64,000 nucleotides of DNA from Anseranas semipalmata (GCA_013399115.1 VXAA01003259.1:1-64000); one strand, 5' to 3'; counted from the stretch's first letter, positions 1 to 12,923 are shown. The notes: generated from the sequence alone by a model not told the origin. Program-made: numbers and translations.

Positions 1-16
1 TTCTGTGATTCTGTGA
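1..16 (+). repeat. CR1 LINE 3' octamer tail (window edge)
   Basis: The window opens inside a run of the octamer GATTCTGT, the usual 3' terminus of avian CR1 retrotransposons. The same tail ends the better preserved copies at 11986 and 23403. The body of this element would lie before position 1. Confidence 0.6.
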
Positions 17-3000
17 ATTCAGAAGACTGAAATGTACCTAGCTGGCTTCTTTTCTGAAAGAACGTTGTAACATGAAGCGTGGCAGCTCACCAAAAATATG
101 ACATCATCAGATTGAAAGAAACACAGGCAACTGAATGACACAGAAAACATCAATCAAGGCAGTTATGAGGCAACTTCAAGACAGAGGTTAGAAAGAGTCT
201 GAGAACAAGTTCTATAAAGCAACTAATCGCAAGTGCTCCTGTCAGTCATTCTGTTGGGAGGGTGAACGCTCTGAATGAGGCATGATCTGCCTCTGAAGAT
301 GGGTGAGATGGGATGAGTGGGCCATGACAACATCATATGTAAAAGCAGTCATATCACAGCAAAAGTTTTCTCAAGGACACATTTGAAGCAATCTGGAATA
401 AAATCTGGGAAAGCAGAGATGTCATAGCCAGCTGACCATAAGACCTTGTGATCACTTCTGATGTATGTGGGAAAATTAAAAGGCAATTAAAATAAACCCC
501 TTTCCTAACAGACCTGGGAGCATTGCAGGGATGGAATTTTTCATTGCAGCCACCCATTACGTATCCAATAAGTACCACTGCTCAGACTCCTAGGGACCTG
601 GGACATAGGCAATACAATCACAGTTAGTGTCCTGGACAATGCAAAGAAGATGCAGATGGCTGCAGTCTCATGGTGTGGTTTCAGAGGGGAAATCCAGGTT
701 ACTCAAAACTTCATAAAAATTGCCTGTGTCTGAGGAATTGGCTTGCATCTGATCACTACCAGTGGAAGAGGGCTAGAAGTGTTTTTTCATGTCTAACAGA
801 CAGATCTGTGATTATCACAGCTAGGCGCTTGCCCATCAAATTTCACTGAAGGCCTTTGAAGTTAATTGTGAAAAATATATGATAAAACCACAAGAGAGAG
901 ATTTGTAGTCCCAAGATGGGGCTCCCATTCTTGACAGTGGTAGGTTCAGGATTCAAGTTCTTTACCCAAGGGTGAGGAAGGATTTTTACCTGTGTCGTCC
1001 ATATTGTAGGAGAACATCCTAACCAGAAACATATTCTGTGCTGATATGATTTGGCTTCATTATTCTGGACTTAGGAAACCTTCCTTGTCATAGCATCATC
1101 AGAAGTGAAAAAAAATGACAGTTTTAGATGAAGAGGCATGTCTTCAGCAGGAACTAATCAGCTTGCGAACTGTCAAACACAAAGCAGTTATAGTCACTGA
1201 GATTCATTTAATGCACAAAAAAATTCAAAGACTCCCCCAAGACACTTGGAAAACGCTTTTTCAAAGACTGAAACTCAGTGTTGCAAATTCCAGCACTGGT
1301 CCAGCTGCTGTGATGTGCGTGAAGACCAGATGGAGAGGAAGAGACATGCAGCGGGGACCACCGTCTCCCACCAGCAAGCAAACAATGCCTGGGAGCGGTA
1401 CATGCAGGAGCCTCCCCGTCAAGGGGAGGAAAATTGGATAGGCTAGCCCATCACAGGGCCCCCTTCCCATGGCTTGTCTGGTGGCACCTCCAGGCAGACT
1501 GTCACTGAGCTGCATCCAGAGGGTGCCGCTGGCCCTTGGGAAGCAGTGGGCAATGCTGCAAGCCCCCTTTCATCCTCCTGGCCCTGCATTTGTAGCTCTC
1601 TGGCTCTCACCACTTCCCATTTTAGCTCTCTGGGGTCACTTGGTTTTTCTCCCAGGTTTCTTTCCTTTCCTACTCCCTATTTCTTTTTTCCCTTCCCTTC
1701 CCTTCCCGAAACAATTACTTTTGCTGGGGATGGGCTGCAGAAAATCAATGGGAGCAGTGTCCATAGGGGAATGACAGGCTGTATGATAGTCCCCCAGGCA
1801 CTCTCCCATCCTTGACTGCTCCAGCTCAGGGGATATCATGACTTAGATGTGCATCTGCCTACTTGTTTTTTTTTTTTTTTTTCCAGGTACTTGTCTCCCC
1901 TCGAGCCCCTGTAAACCTTCCTAGTTACTGCCTTGGCATGCTCTTGTTTTATGCTCAAACACCGAGAGCAGCCTTAAGTTTTTGCTCGATTCCTCTATGT
2001 GGAGAGTAGTAAAACAGCCTTTTCACTGAAGAAAATCCTTGAAGTGGCTCAAGGCTCATGGTCTGTAGCTGCATTAATTTATAGAAAAGTCCTTGCTGAA
2101 GACAAGAAAAATAAAACACTCTAGATTTTTCATTTTATCAGATCGTTATACCTGCAGCATCGCTTCAGATTTAGATCCTATCTGCACTAAGGAGAGTTTT
2201 AAAACTTTATATACTGAGTGGAAAGTTATATTCAACAGGATGTATAATCAAATGGCATTAATAGCTTCCTCACGAATTTTTTCAGTGTTCCTGGACGTGC
2301 ACCTTATACTGCATTTTTCTGAGAACTCCTGAACGCTGTCTGGTATAGAGGTGTCTGTTTATATTGACCACCACTCACCACCCATCGGCACATGAAGCCC
2401 CTCCCTAAATTCACCCTGGGGGAAAGTCCAGACCTTCCCTTGCTGCTCTTAAGGAGCATTTGATGCTGCCCTCATAGCAAGCTGCCAGGCAGGGCACACT
2501 CTTCCCACCGTAGCCCCAGTGCTGACCCCTAGGGCTCCTCTCCTGGGAAGCGCTTGGGGATAAGGCTTTGACTGGGGGAAAGACAGGCCTGACATTAAGT
2601 GATAACAAGCCAGAACTGGCTGCCATCACAGGCAAGTGGTATTGATCTGAGTTCATGACACAGAGATGTTAATAAGTAGACAGGGGCAGAACTGCTCTTT
2701 TTTTTTCTCAACTGTGGGAATTTCTAAGCCTTCACAATTTTTCTGTATCTCATATCAAGGCAGAAAGTTGAAATACTGAAAGCCCAGCCAAATCCTATTT
2801 CACCTCTTCCTTCTCGATCATGTTGTTCAAAGTGCCTTTCAATTTCCAATGCATTTTTCCTCTTTCTTCTTATTTTTTTTCTTTGTGACTTTGAAAGAAA
2901 ATACCACCTCATGTGTCATTTTTGATCTGCTCTCCCTTCCCCACGGCCCTGCAGAAGACATCCCCTTGGCTGCAAATGCTCACTGCTCGGGCCGCGCCTT

Positions 3001-3364
3001 CTCACCACCCCCCTGTCAATGCAGGGGCCGTGATGGTCTGGGATCCTTGACATCCTCCCTCTGACTGCTATCATAATACCCACCCAGCACGACACAGCAA
3101 ATGGTTAACTTTTTAAATTAAAAAAAAAAAAAAACATTTGAATGAGATGTCTCAACAATATAAAAAGGCTTCTCCAAACATTTTGAGGCAAGAAAGTCTT
3201 TTTACAAATGAAGGGATGGGAGCAATTGAGCAGGGACATGCTGAACTCCCTGCAGCCCTGGGCATCTTGTCACCAGGAACTATGCTCAGCCACGGTCCTA
3301 GAAAGTCCTCTGGCCTCCAGCGTAGTCAGCTACCAGGGCAGGCCACTGTCCTGGAAAATTTTGT

Positions 3365-3422
3365 CAGTGATACCAGAAGTGGCAGTTTAATAGCAGTGAC
3401 GCCAGAAGCAGCAGTCTAATAG
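3365..3422. repeat. 29-bp tandem duplication (two copies)
   Basis: Two adjacent 29-nt units, 3365-3393 and 3394-3422, both begin CAGTGA and end AATAG. They match at 24 of 29 positions without gaps, and all five differences are transitions. Confidence 0.85.
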
Positions 3423-6422
3423 AAGATCTGATTCACGGACATTTGTTCTGTGACATCTCACACACTTACTTAGGGCAAATGTACACAGATGGAATCAACC
3501 CACTTCTACTCCAGGTAAAATAGCATTTATCCATTACTCATACCCACAGACTTTGTTCAGCCCTGCATGATAGGCCCAACCAGCTGGTCAATAAGCAAGA
3601 GGTGATTTTTGTAAATTGACATGGATGAGCTTTTAAGCCAGCTGCGTTCCTGCAAGAGTCCTAAAAAACTGAAACCATCCTGTAAGATAAGAAAAAGGGA
3701 TGACAGCAAAATAAAAAAGACAGTGACTGGAGACTCAGTAAAATATTGATAGAAGAAAAAGGGCTTTGTGTAGTGTTTTTGAAGTCTTGTCTGAGTGCTG
3801 TGGCATAGTGGCCAGGATGGGAAAGCACTTGGTCTTGCATTCCTGGCTACCTGCAACAGCGCATGCTCGTCTCCTGAGGTCTTCATCTCTAACCTCAGCA
3901 GAGTTTTAATTTGTTTGCTCAGAACAATTTATCTACCATTTTTGAACCTTACACATGCAAGGTTTCAGCAATTAAAACATTTAAAATCATTTCCACCTCC
4001 CCATTTCATTCCAATGTTGAAAGAAGAGATACTCCATATGCATTATTGAACACTGAAGACAGGGATAGAATTGAAAAACAGATAAGCTAGAGCTAAACAA
4101 AATATACTTAGCAGTGCTTCTGTTATGCTCTTGCACAGCTCAAAAAAGCCTGGCTGAAATTGCCCTGTGATATGCAACTCGTGCTATGTACCATGTAAAA
4201 ATCACAACCTAAGGAAGATCTTTGGCAGTGTTTTGTCAGCAGATAAGCTGGCTAAACATTAACCTCTTTTTTGCAATCCCTAATCAGACATTTCCATTCA
4301 TACAGCTGCTCTGTACTCTGAACCTCGAGTTAATGTGTCTCTGTTTTACAGGAAAGCTTTGCTCATGTCGCTTTTGGGCTCCGCAGACTTCCCAATGTGA
4401 CCTCCTGCTGCCAGCTCTGGAGGGAACACGATGCTGCCCCCACTCAGGTCACATTAGTTAACAAGTTCAAGTCAGGTCCAATGTTTAGCTTGTTAAGCAC
4501 AACTTATGGTTTCCAAATGAAGAGGACCATCTTGAAAGCGGAATTTTAAAGACTGAGAGAAAGCACTATGATTTTGAAATTAACACAAGATAGGCAAAAA
4601 TATTTCCAAGCCTTATACAGGATCGAAGAAAGCCTGAAACAGATTGCTTGCCTGGGAAAGCAGACCCCGCCAGCAGAGCATCTACAAGACCTCAAGAGTC
4701 TTCGTCCATAAGAAAATCAAATAGAAAACCAGACATTATGCACTACAGCATTTCTGGATAGTATGTTAATGTGGTCTTTTTTTTTTTTTTTTAAATATAA
4801 ATAAAAGAGGGACATCAGCTCAATGTTGTCATCTATGGGTACTAAGTATTAAGAAGGAAATAGAGATAAGAGGCATAATAGCATCTGAAGTATTAGATTT
4901 ACACAGCAAAGTTTGCATGTTCATTTCAGCAATTTAGGATTGTTTTAGGATTTCTTGATCATGCAGTGTTGATGTACCTGAACTGGTTGCTGGGCTGGTG
5001 CAGGGTGCGAGGTTATAAAATGTTCCTGTGGAGCGGCTCCCTGGCTCCCTGGCCTGTTATGGAGCCCAGCCAACAGCACAGGGTGAGGAAGAGAGGAGAG
5101 CCTGAAGACTGAAAACCATCTAATAATATCCTTGGTCTGTGCTGTCCTGCCTGGAATCCAGGATGGTCTGCAGCAGTGCTGGGCCAGCACCCCCAAGACA
5201 ACGGGGTCAAAACCTCCTCTTCTCAGCCCAAATTCTGCTGCGAGAACTTGAGGCAGATGTTTTGCTTTCAGTGTCCTGGATACTGGGGCTACAGCCCTCT
5301 GTGTTTAAGTGTGCTGCTGCAGACTTAGCCTGTCTTCTTGGTGTCCTGGGAACCTAGCTTTGAAATGCTTTTTCTCAGCTCCTGTTAGTCATTTTATTTT
5401 CCAGATGAGAAAAATAGCTGTGTCACAATTCAGTAAACCATCCCTATACCACACAACAATTCATCACATACTTAACTGTAACTTTAGCACTGATCTGAAG
5501 ACGATGTAAGCACAGACTCAACTTGCTGTCCATACTAAATTATTTTCCTGAACAAGGACTGGCAGAAGGATCAATCCTGAGCTGAACTGGGGCTTTGCCA
5601 GCTTTTATTTCTTAGAGCTCAGCTGTTTTTGCTGTTGTTTAGGCTTAAAACAAAAACAAAAACAAAAAAACAGCATTGCAAGAATTTATTTTACAACACA
5701 AGAAAAGATATATTTTTTCTACTCTGCCATAACTCAATAACAATGGAAGAGATGAAGCTCACTAAAAGAATTTATTTCTGGCTGAAAAGCAGAGATGAAC
5801 ATTTTCAGTTCAGAAAGTGAACGTTTTTTAGACTCACAAAAGGTGAGAGCTTAGGGTAATAACTGAGGCTGCCTTGTGGTCTCAGTGCACAGATGAGCAC
5901 TGGCAGCCTTCATGCAAAAGCTCCTGGGTAAACAAATTCTTCTCACATGTGGTCTGTGGTAGTAAGCTTTTTTGTAGAGGTCCTGTGAATGTAAGATCAT
6001 CAGTACATGGTTTACATTTATTTTTCCAGTTGTAGAGCTCCAAACACATCTCTGACACTAAGCAAGGGATAGCAGCGGTGTACGGGGTCAAATCCATCCC
6101 CACGTTAAAAATGCAGCACTTGTGATTGCATTACCTTTGGCCTGGGACTCATAAAGACAGCATTTTCTGGTTGCATTGTGGCGAGGGCAGGCTCTCCACC
6201 AGCTCTCAGCAACCACATTTCTCACCTGGGAATGAGAATTTCAGAGCCATGCGAGGCACAGCGGTAACACAGAAGCCTCCCCCTCTTTCCACATCCTCTG
6301 CATGTGCGCTGCGCCACTGAGGCACAGCACTTGCTGCAGTACTGATGACAGCAAGCTGTTTGTGGGTCTGTGGGCCCCCCTAGTCCTCTTCCTGGCGCAA
6401 ATCCTGACTCAGCGGGCTAGGT

Positions 6423-6475
6423 CTCCATCATGGAGCCCCGTGGCCTAGGCCTCCATTGTGGAGCCCTGCGGCCTG
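6423..6475. repeat. Imperfect ~27-bp tandem duplication
   Basis: The segment TCCATCATGGAGCCCCGTGG is followed directly by a diverged copy containing TCCATTGTGGAGCCCTGCGG, each followed by CCT. It is a minor local duplication in a GC-rich patch. Confidence 0.7.
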
Positions 6476-6824
6476 CTCAGCTGCCGGTCCCTTGCGCGCT
6501 GCCCTACTGACACCTTCCCTTCCAGACCTCCGGCAAGCGTGCCTACAGCCTCTCTCATCCAGCTAGGTGGATCTGCTTCTGTCTGGGATCTCTCTGTGCT
6601 CCTTTAAGAGGCTGGGTAAATAATTTCCTCCTCAGAAACCATCTACAGCTTTACTTCTACATCCCCTTTGACTCACTGCCCTCATGAACAGATTTCTTTT
6701 ACCATTTTTGATGTCAGATACAATCTAAATTATATTTACGTGTATCCTAGGCTTCTGCTATGTAAAGGGTTTCCAACATATTGAAGCGAAGCTTGATAAC
6801 TGCTTAGGACTAAGCAGTATTATC

Positions 6825-6920
6825 TGTTTTTTTGTTTGTTTGTTTGTTTGTTTTGTTTGTTTGTTTGTTTTGTTTTGTTTTGTTTGTTTGTTTTTTGTTT
6901 GTTTGTTTGTTTGTTTGTTG
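6825..6920. repeat. (TTTG)n microsatellite
   Basis: About 96 bases of TTTG units with occasional TTTTG and TTTTTTG interruptions. Read on the minus strand it gives a low-complexity KQTN-type open frame that should not be taken as a gene. Confidence 0.95.
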
Positions 6921-9900
6921 AGTGTCTCAAGAATAGTAATCATACACTACTCTGCAGTAAAGCCATTATATAATGACCCGTCTGTGGAAGAAGAATTCCC
7001 ATGAACCTAGTGGTAACGAGACGACCCATTTTAGCTGCTGTTCACTTCCACGTGAAGTGGAAGTGCATGGCTGTGTTGCCCAGAATTCCCTCTACGGGAA
7101 TGCTGGTGAGAAGAAGAGGCCTGCGGATGGAGAATGGTTTGCTTGAACAACACTTAGTATGGATAGGCTTCATTGTTATAAATATCTATATCTGCTTAGA
7201 TTTACCTCTGTGGTCACTGAGGGATCGCAGGAGCATACAGTGTCATGTGCAATTACAGGCTTCATCCCTCTCCATGTGGGAGGAGGCAGTGCAATTTTCA
7301 CTGAACATCCTTTTATGCCAAGCTAAGAACTGTACACAATTGATCAATAACCTGGAAAGTAAAATACATCTTTTATTCAAATTAATAAAAACTCAAACCG
7401 AAGTATAAGCACAAAGGGTCACACTGTGATGTCCTTATGGGCAGAGAACAGCACTAAATGCGGTTCAGTGGAAGCAAATAGTGGACACAAGGGAGTAAGG
7501 GTCAGTAAAGAACCACAGTCATACGAAATCACAAGAAAAAGAAAGAGAAAGATAAGTCAAGTGAAGGTGAGATGTCTGATACAGCTTTTCCACGGTTGTG
7601 TGGAACTGAGTGTGTTTTCCTCAGCAGAGGTGAGTGAGGCTCTTTTTCAGGTATTCAGTGCTTGGTACGCTGACCCACCTCTCACAACAGACTTTCACAG
7701 AGACATCCTATTTTAGATGAACCCATCTGAAGCTATATGACATGTTGCTAAATATGGTATGTTACTTGCTTTACAGTGGCCAGAATAACGTAGAAAAACA
7801 GCTGTGATCCTTTAAGATTTCCAGCCAGCTGCATAAGGCAATAAAAGGTACTCTTCCTGCCCTTGCAGCACATGGAGGAAGGGGGCAACTTCTCAAGGTC
7901 AAAGTAGCTCTGCAACCCTTGTATCTTTTGCTATTGTCTGCGTTTCTATGGGCAGGTTGGCTTACCTCTGACTTGTACCTCTTGCAAGGCAGCTGTTGGT
8001 CATGATGTAAAGAACTCCTCCACCTGCTCTGCGAGGTGCTTTTTGAGTTGGCTGTACTTGCAGGTGATCATAAGATTTTGGCTTGTTTGTTCTGGGGGGT
8101 ATTTTTTGTTCTTCAAATTCCCTTGCTTGGCTTGTAGGTATGATTTATGGCTTGCTTTGTTTTTATGCAAAAGCAATTATTCATTTCCTTTCTTCATGAA
8201 AACTTTCATCAGCCCTTCTGTGCCTGCTTTCCTCTTCAGTATTGCATTTTCAGATTCAAGAGGTCCTAGCAATAACAGTAAAAATTGTCATTTGATGGTG
8301 GGCAGTGAGAAGACACAGGATATGAGGTGCCAACTACAGTGATGATGGGGAAAAGCAGCTGGGGGTGGGGGGGTTGGTGTGTCTCTCCCTGGATGTGTAT
8401 CTTCCCACCAGGAGGCCTTAGGGGGATCACTTGCAGGGCCTGATAAGCCTTGATCCGTTTGAGGAGCTTATTGTCTTTAACCAAGAGAAGATATTAGGGC
8501 AGGCCCTCAGTCCATAAGCAGTAAAAGATGTTAATCTCACCTGTGTTTATTTCACATCAAACTGTCTTCCTTCATTTTGCACGTCAAAGACATCCTCCTT
8601 TCCTATCCAGCTCCGTATGCACCACCTGCAACTACAAGCATTGCCCCAAAGGTGACCGATGAATTGAGAAGCCTTTTGGAGCAGTCCCACCAGCTTTGCC
8701 ACAAAAGCATAAACTCTGGTTTATCTTCACGACCATGCACAACTGCAAATATAATATCCTGTTACAAAAATAACCTCCTAGCACCCAGCCCCAGCTTTTA
8801 ATTCTGTAGCCATTTCTGAAGTGTGAGCCATAGACATTCACAGTTCTGCTGCTGAGGGGTGGGTTTGGAGGTCAGCGTGTCCATCTGGGTTACAGTAGAA
8901 AATAACATTTCACCCTTCTCTAAGACACAACCCCCAAGACAAAAAAGCCAGCAAAAGACCTAAAAAGGTAGATTTAGGACATGCAATTGAAGGTGAGCTT
9001 GTCGATCATAGCTTTGGAAGCATACCCCAAGCTCATCAGCCTATGGAAAGTGCTTATGGGCACTGCAGGTCTGGCGCGATAGACTTTAGCATTTGTCAGA
9101 CATAGTTGTTAGTGGTAAGGTACTAGCAGTTGCACAGGCTGAATCTTCGCATTGATGCAGAGCAGCTCCCCAGTCAGCTGCTTACAACGCACTTTGTAAA
9201 ATGTACATCTGCAGTCTCCCTGCACATGAACAAAAGTTCTCCCATTTCCATGGCTGAGGAAATCACATCATGGAGAGGCTAAGTGATTTTCCCTCAGTCA
9301 CGCAAAGTTAGAAACAGACCACAGGAACATCTGATTCATCCATCTGGCTTGAACCATCAGATGGCAGTTCTTTGGGATGAAGAAAACATGCAGCTTTTTC
9401 AATAGTAGGCCGCTATTACTCTACCACAGGGTAGATTGTAAGGCTGTTAGTAAATGGTATTTGTAAAGCATTAAGAAAGCCATTTTAAGAGGCTAACAAT
9501 ACGAGAACCATCATCATTAAATGATTGTTCCAGTCTCTGTGATCCTCTGTGCCTTTCTGAAACTCTGCCATTTTTCTCTCTTCTTCCTGTCTCTAAGAAT
9601 TCCTACCACAGGCTCTGTATGTAGATTTCTTAATTTAGATAAATATTTTTTTTCAGGGGTTGTAGAGAATAAATGCACTGGACAACTTTTACTCCCTATA
9701 TATGTATTTCTGACTGCCTACTAAACCTGCCACAAGTCAGCACAATGGGCATGCTCTCCTGATAAAGACCAAGATTTGACTAACCTAATTCTTTGATAAA
9801 ATTTGAGGGATTCTGCACAGAATATGGTGTCATCTTTGTTCCTTAAATACTCAATCTGAGTCAGATTTAAAACAAAGAAGGTGGTGGGATGTAAAAAAGA

Positions 9901-10444
9901 ATCCCAAACCCATGACCTAAATAAGGAAATAAAGATAAATAAGTAGCGCAAGGAGTGTTTTTAATAATGCAGGGATCCAGTTCTTCAAGCAGAAAGAAGT
10001 TTAATCGATTTTTAAATATTTAAACTAGGAAATCTACTGTAGAAAACATTTCAGATAATTCATTCCATTAAAAAAAAAAAAAAAAAAAATTACCAGAGTT
10101 GTGTGTGCACTGAAAGCAGGAATGATTTAAACCCAGGATGGTAAGGGATTCATAGGAGTCTCCTGGCTACTTTCTGTGCCAATGCTTCCTCACACTTCCA
10201 GCATCCCACTTTCTTCTAATTCTGTTGCCAGCTGTACTTTTAGCGTTAGGAGTGAGCAAGCTGGGGCTACCGAGGTGGCAGAGGCAGACCGGCAGATCTT
10301 CGGGGAGCTATCAGCATCCTGAATGGCACTAGGGAACCCGAGTGCTTTCTGGAGGAAAGCATCGCCTCCCAGACAGGAAGGAGACAGGGAATGTTGCAGG
10401 GACACTGGTGTTTTCCTTGGATGAGCTGGCCAGTTCTTAGCCAG
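6921..10444. other. Intergenic DNA, no gene recognised
   Basis: Only short, mutually overlapping open frames are present and no protein family is recognisable. A G-rich run lies near 8361-8375 and an A-run near 10071-10089. No RNA gene was seen. Confidence 0.65.
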
Positions 10445-10489
10445 ATAGATACAAAGATACTTAGCCAGTGCTAAGTTCTTTGTATCTAT
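10445..10489. repeat. Near-perfect palindrome (45-nt hairpin)
   Basis: The left arm is ATAGATACAAAGA (10445-10457), one bulged T (10458), then ACTTAGC (10459-10465). The loop is CAGT (10466-10469). The right arm is GCTAAGT (10470-10476) followed by TCTTTGTATCTAT (10477-10489). This makes 20 base pairs with one bulge and a 4-nt loop. The stem is too short for a typical microRNA precursor. It lies about 120 bp before the truncated end of a CR1 element. Function unknown. Confidence 0.9.
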
Positions 10490-10559
10490 GTGGTGATGGA
10501 TACCTGATTTTCACAGCAGAGAAAGATGGTTTTGGCCCTTGTAAGCTGAGCCCTGCCTT

Positions 10560-10612
10560 TTACTTGGTCTTTGCTAGTCTTTGCTGGTCTTTGCTTTTAC
10601 TTGGTCTCTTTG
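10560..10612. repeat. Degenerate TGGTCTTTGCT-type tandem repeat
   Basis: Several imperfect units related to GGTCTTTGCT follow one another directly before CR1 homology starts. It may be a local duplication at the insertion junction. Confidence 0.6.
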
Positions 10613-11050
10613 CTACAGCACTTGGATGTACGCAAGTCGATGGGGCCCGATGGGATCCACCCGAGGGTACTGAGAGAACTGGCTGAGGAACTGGCCAAGC
10701 CGCTTTCCATCATTTATCAGCAGTCCTGGCTCTCAGGGGAGGTTCCAGATGACTGGCGGCTAGCAAATGTGACGCCCATCTACAAGAAGGGCCGGAGGGA
10801 GGACCCGGGGAACTATAGGCCTGTTAGTTTGACCTCAGTGCCAGGGAAGCTCATGGAGCAGATTATCTTGAGTGTCATCACGCGGCACTTGCGGGACAAC
10901 CAGGCGATCGGGCCCAGTCAGCATGGGTTTATGAAAGGCAGGTCCTGCTTGACGAACCTGATCTCCTTCTATGACCAAGTGACGCACTTAGTGGACGAGG
11001 GAAAGGCTGTGGATGTGGTCTACCTCGATTTCAGTAAGGCTTTTGACACC
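10613..11050 (+). pseudogene. CR1 ORF2 fragment: reverse transcriptase, N-terminal part
   Basis: The frame reads without stops into the gap. Visible reverse transcriptase landmarks are MGPDGIHPRVLREL near the start, a WRLANVTPIYKKG block, NYRPVSLTS, a QHGFMKGRSCLTNL block, and YLDFSKAFDT just before the gap. The last carries the first catalytic aspartate of the polymerase palm (motif A). The second catalytic motif (the double Asp) would fall within the unknown bases. There is no native start codon here because the 5' part of ORF2 and its endonuclease domain are absent. It is a dead, truncated copy as it stands. Confidence 0.93.
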
Positions 11051-11584
11051 NNNNNNNNNNNNNNNNNNNNNNNNNNNNNNNNNNNNNNNNNNNNNNNNNN
11101 NNNNNNNNNNNNNNNNNNNNNNNNNNNNNNNNNNNNNNNNNNNNNNNNNNNNNNNNNNNNNNNNNNNNNNNNNNNNNNNNNNNNNNNNNNNNNNNNNNNN
11201 NNNNNNNNNNNNNNNNNNNNNNNNNNNNNNNNNNNNNNNNNNNNNNNNNNNNNNNNNNNNNNNNNNNNNNNNNNNNNNNNNNNNNNNNNNNNNNNNNNNN
11301 NNNNNNNNNNNNNNNNNNNNNNNNNNNNNNNNNNNNNNNNNNNNNNNNNNNNNNNNNNNNNNNNNNNNNNNNNNNNNNNNNNNNNNNNNNNNNNNNNNNN
11401 NNNNNNNNNNNNNNNNNNNNNNNNNNNNNNNNNNNNNNNNNNNNNNNNNNNNNNNNNNNNNNNNNNNNNNNNNNNNNNNNNNNNNNNNNNNNNNNNNNNN
11501 NNNNNNNNNNNNNNNNNNNNNNNNNNNNNNNNNNNNNNNNNNNNNNNNNNNNNNNNNNNNNNNNNNNNNNNNNNNNNNNNNNNN
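11051..11584. other. Assembly gap of 534 N
   Basis: This run of unknown bases lies wholly inside the CR1 element. The flanking ORF2 pieces sit in different frames across it. That says nothing about a frameshift, because the gap length is probably only an estimate. Confidence 1.
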
Positions 11585-11894
11585 GCTGAGGGAGCTGGGG
11601 TTGTTCAGCCTGGAGAAGAGGAGGCTCAGGGGTGACCTTATCGCTCTCTACAGGTACCTTAAAGGAGGCTGTAGTGAGGTAGGGATTGGCCTCTTCTCCC
11701 ACGTGCCTGGTGACAGGACGAGGGGGAATGGGCTAAAGTTGCATCAGGGGAGGTTTAGGTTGAATATTAGGAAAAACTTCTTTACCGAAAGGGTAGTTAG
11801 GCATTGGAATGGGCTGCCCAGGGAAGTGGTTGAGTCACCATCCCTGGAGGTCTTTAAAAGACGTTTAGATGTTGAGCTTAGAGATATGGTTTAG
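11585..11894 (+). pseudogene. CR1 ORF2 fragment: C-terminal end
   Basis: The frame resumes with [18 protein letters not shown], the conserved block near the end of CR1 ORF2. It continues through [13 protein letters not shown] and [19 protein letters not shown] to a TAG stop at 11892-11894. This is the region after the reverse transcriptase domain, whose function is not well defined. About 90 bases of 3' UTR follow, containing GTTGGACTAGGTGATCTTGG, and then the GATTCTGT tail. Confidence 0.94.
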
Positions 11895-12923
11895 TGTGGG
11901 CCTTGTTAGAGTTAGGTCAGAGGTTGGACTAGGTGATCTTGGAGGTCTCTTCCAACCTGAACGATTCTGTGATTCTGTGTGATTCTTTGGTCTTTCTCTT
12001 TCCTTCCCATTCTTGTTTTTCCTCCCCTTCTCTAGTATTTCCTTGAGAAAGATGGCAATGCCATGGGTTGAAAAGCTTCAGTCTTCAAAACTCATAGTAG
12101 TTCCCCTGGGCTCCTAAGAGAACAAGACTGGGACAGTTGTTTTGTACTCAGTGGGGGCAGATCATGGAGCCAGATTATGACCTGAGGAGCTGTAAGCAGC
12201 TCTTTCTGTCTCTACGCATACAACTATGCCTTACTACGTCGCAGATGCTGTGGAAGTCTCTGCACATTTAGCTGTTGAAATCAGAAGTGGACAAGGAACA
12301 AAAGGATGAGACTCATCACTGTTTCCCTTCCTCGCTCCCAACCAAGAGGGGACATTCATGTCCAGGTGTCCTGAGGATAGACTCACACTGCAGAAGAGGC
12401 CATAACAGGAGTGGCTGGGACCAGTTTGGTGACAAGAGGTCATACTCTGAAGACCCACTGGCACAAGAAATAATAGCAAGGGTCCTTCCACTATGAGGCA
12501 CGCTCTCCTCTTCAGATTTTGTTTTCATTCCTCATTCAGCATGCTAAGAAGGAAAACATGGACACCACTCAATTGCATATAATGCCTTTTATATGCGTGT
12601 GCTCTGAGAAGCTTCTGTTGATTTCTGCAGCATAAAAAAAAAGAAACTCAGTCAAGATCCCAGGCTGGTAAAAGGAGTGCAATGCCATATCTTTATACCA
12701 TCAGAATAACTATCCCAGGAGAGTATAACTTTCCTGGAGGAATGATTTTCTTCACTTTATGTTCTTCTATTGGTAAATCTTTGGATTATAAGGTGAAAGA
12801 TTTTAAGGAAGCAGAAATTACGTAACTCATCCATCAAATATAATGACATTTGTCTTGTAACCGGTGTATTCTGCAGCCTCCCTTGCTTGCTAAAAATTTC
12901 TGCTGGGGTTGGTTATTTTGGAG

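Larger units (their letters stand above)
17..6824. other. Intergenic DNA, no gene recognised
   Basis: All open frames are short and overlap one another on both strands, and none resembles a protein I know. It holds homopolymer runs (T-run near 1865-1882, A-run near 3120-3134, T-run near 4778-4792) and a CAAAAA-rich stretch near 5650-5668. Two small tandem duplications are listed separately. Nothing else is supported. Confidence 0.7.
10613..11986 (+). mobile_element. CR1 LINE retrotransposon, 5'-truncated, with internal gap
   Basis: This is a non-LTR retrotransposon copy on the plus strand. Its left piece encodes the finger region of a reverse transcriptase and reaches the first catalytic motif. 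Its right piece encodes the C-terminal end of ORF2, then a stop, a short 3' UTR and the octamer tail ending near 11986. The 5' end is missing, as is usual for CR1 copies cut short during target-primed reverse transcription. The middle is an assembly gap, so it cannot be told whether the copy is intact there. I saw no clear target-site duplication, which is normal for CR1. The ORF parts are free of stops, so the copy appears fairly young. Confidence 0.96.

Noticed and set aside
6758..6943. Open frame rich in Lys, Gln, Thr and Asn
   Set aside because: It is a translation of the TTTG microsatellite.
10445..10489. Calling the palindrome a microRNA precursor
   Set aside because: The stem is about 20 bp with a 4-nt loop; precursors usually have around 30 bp or more and a larger loop. 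No conservation can be judged here.
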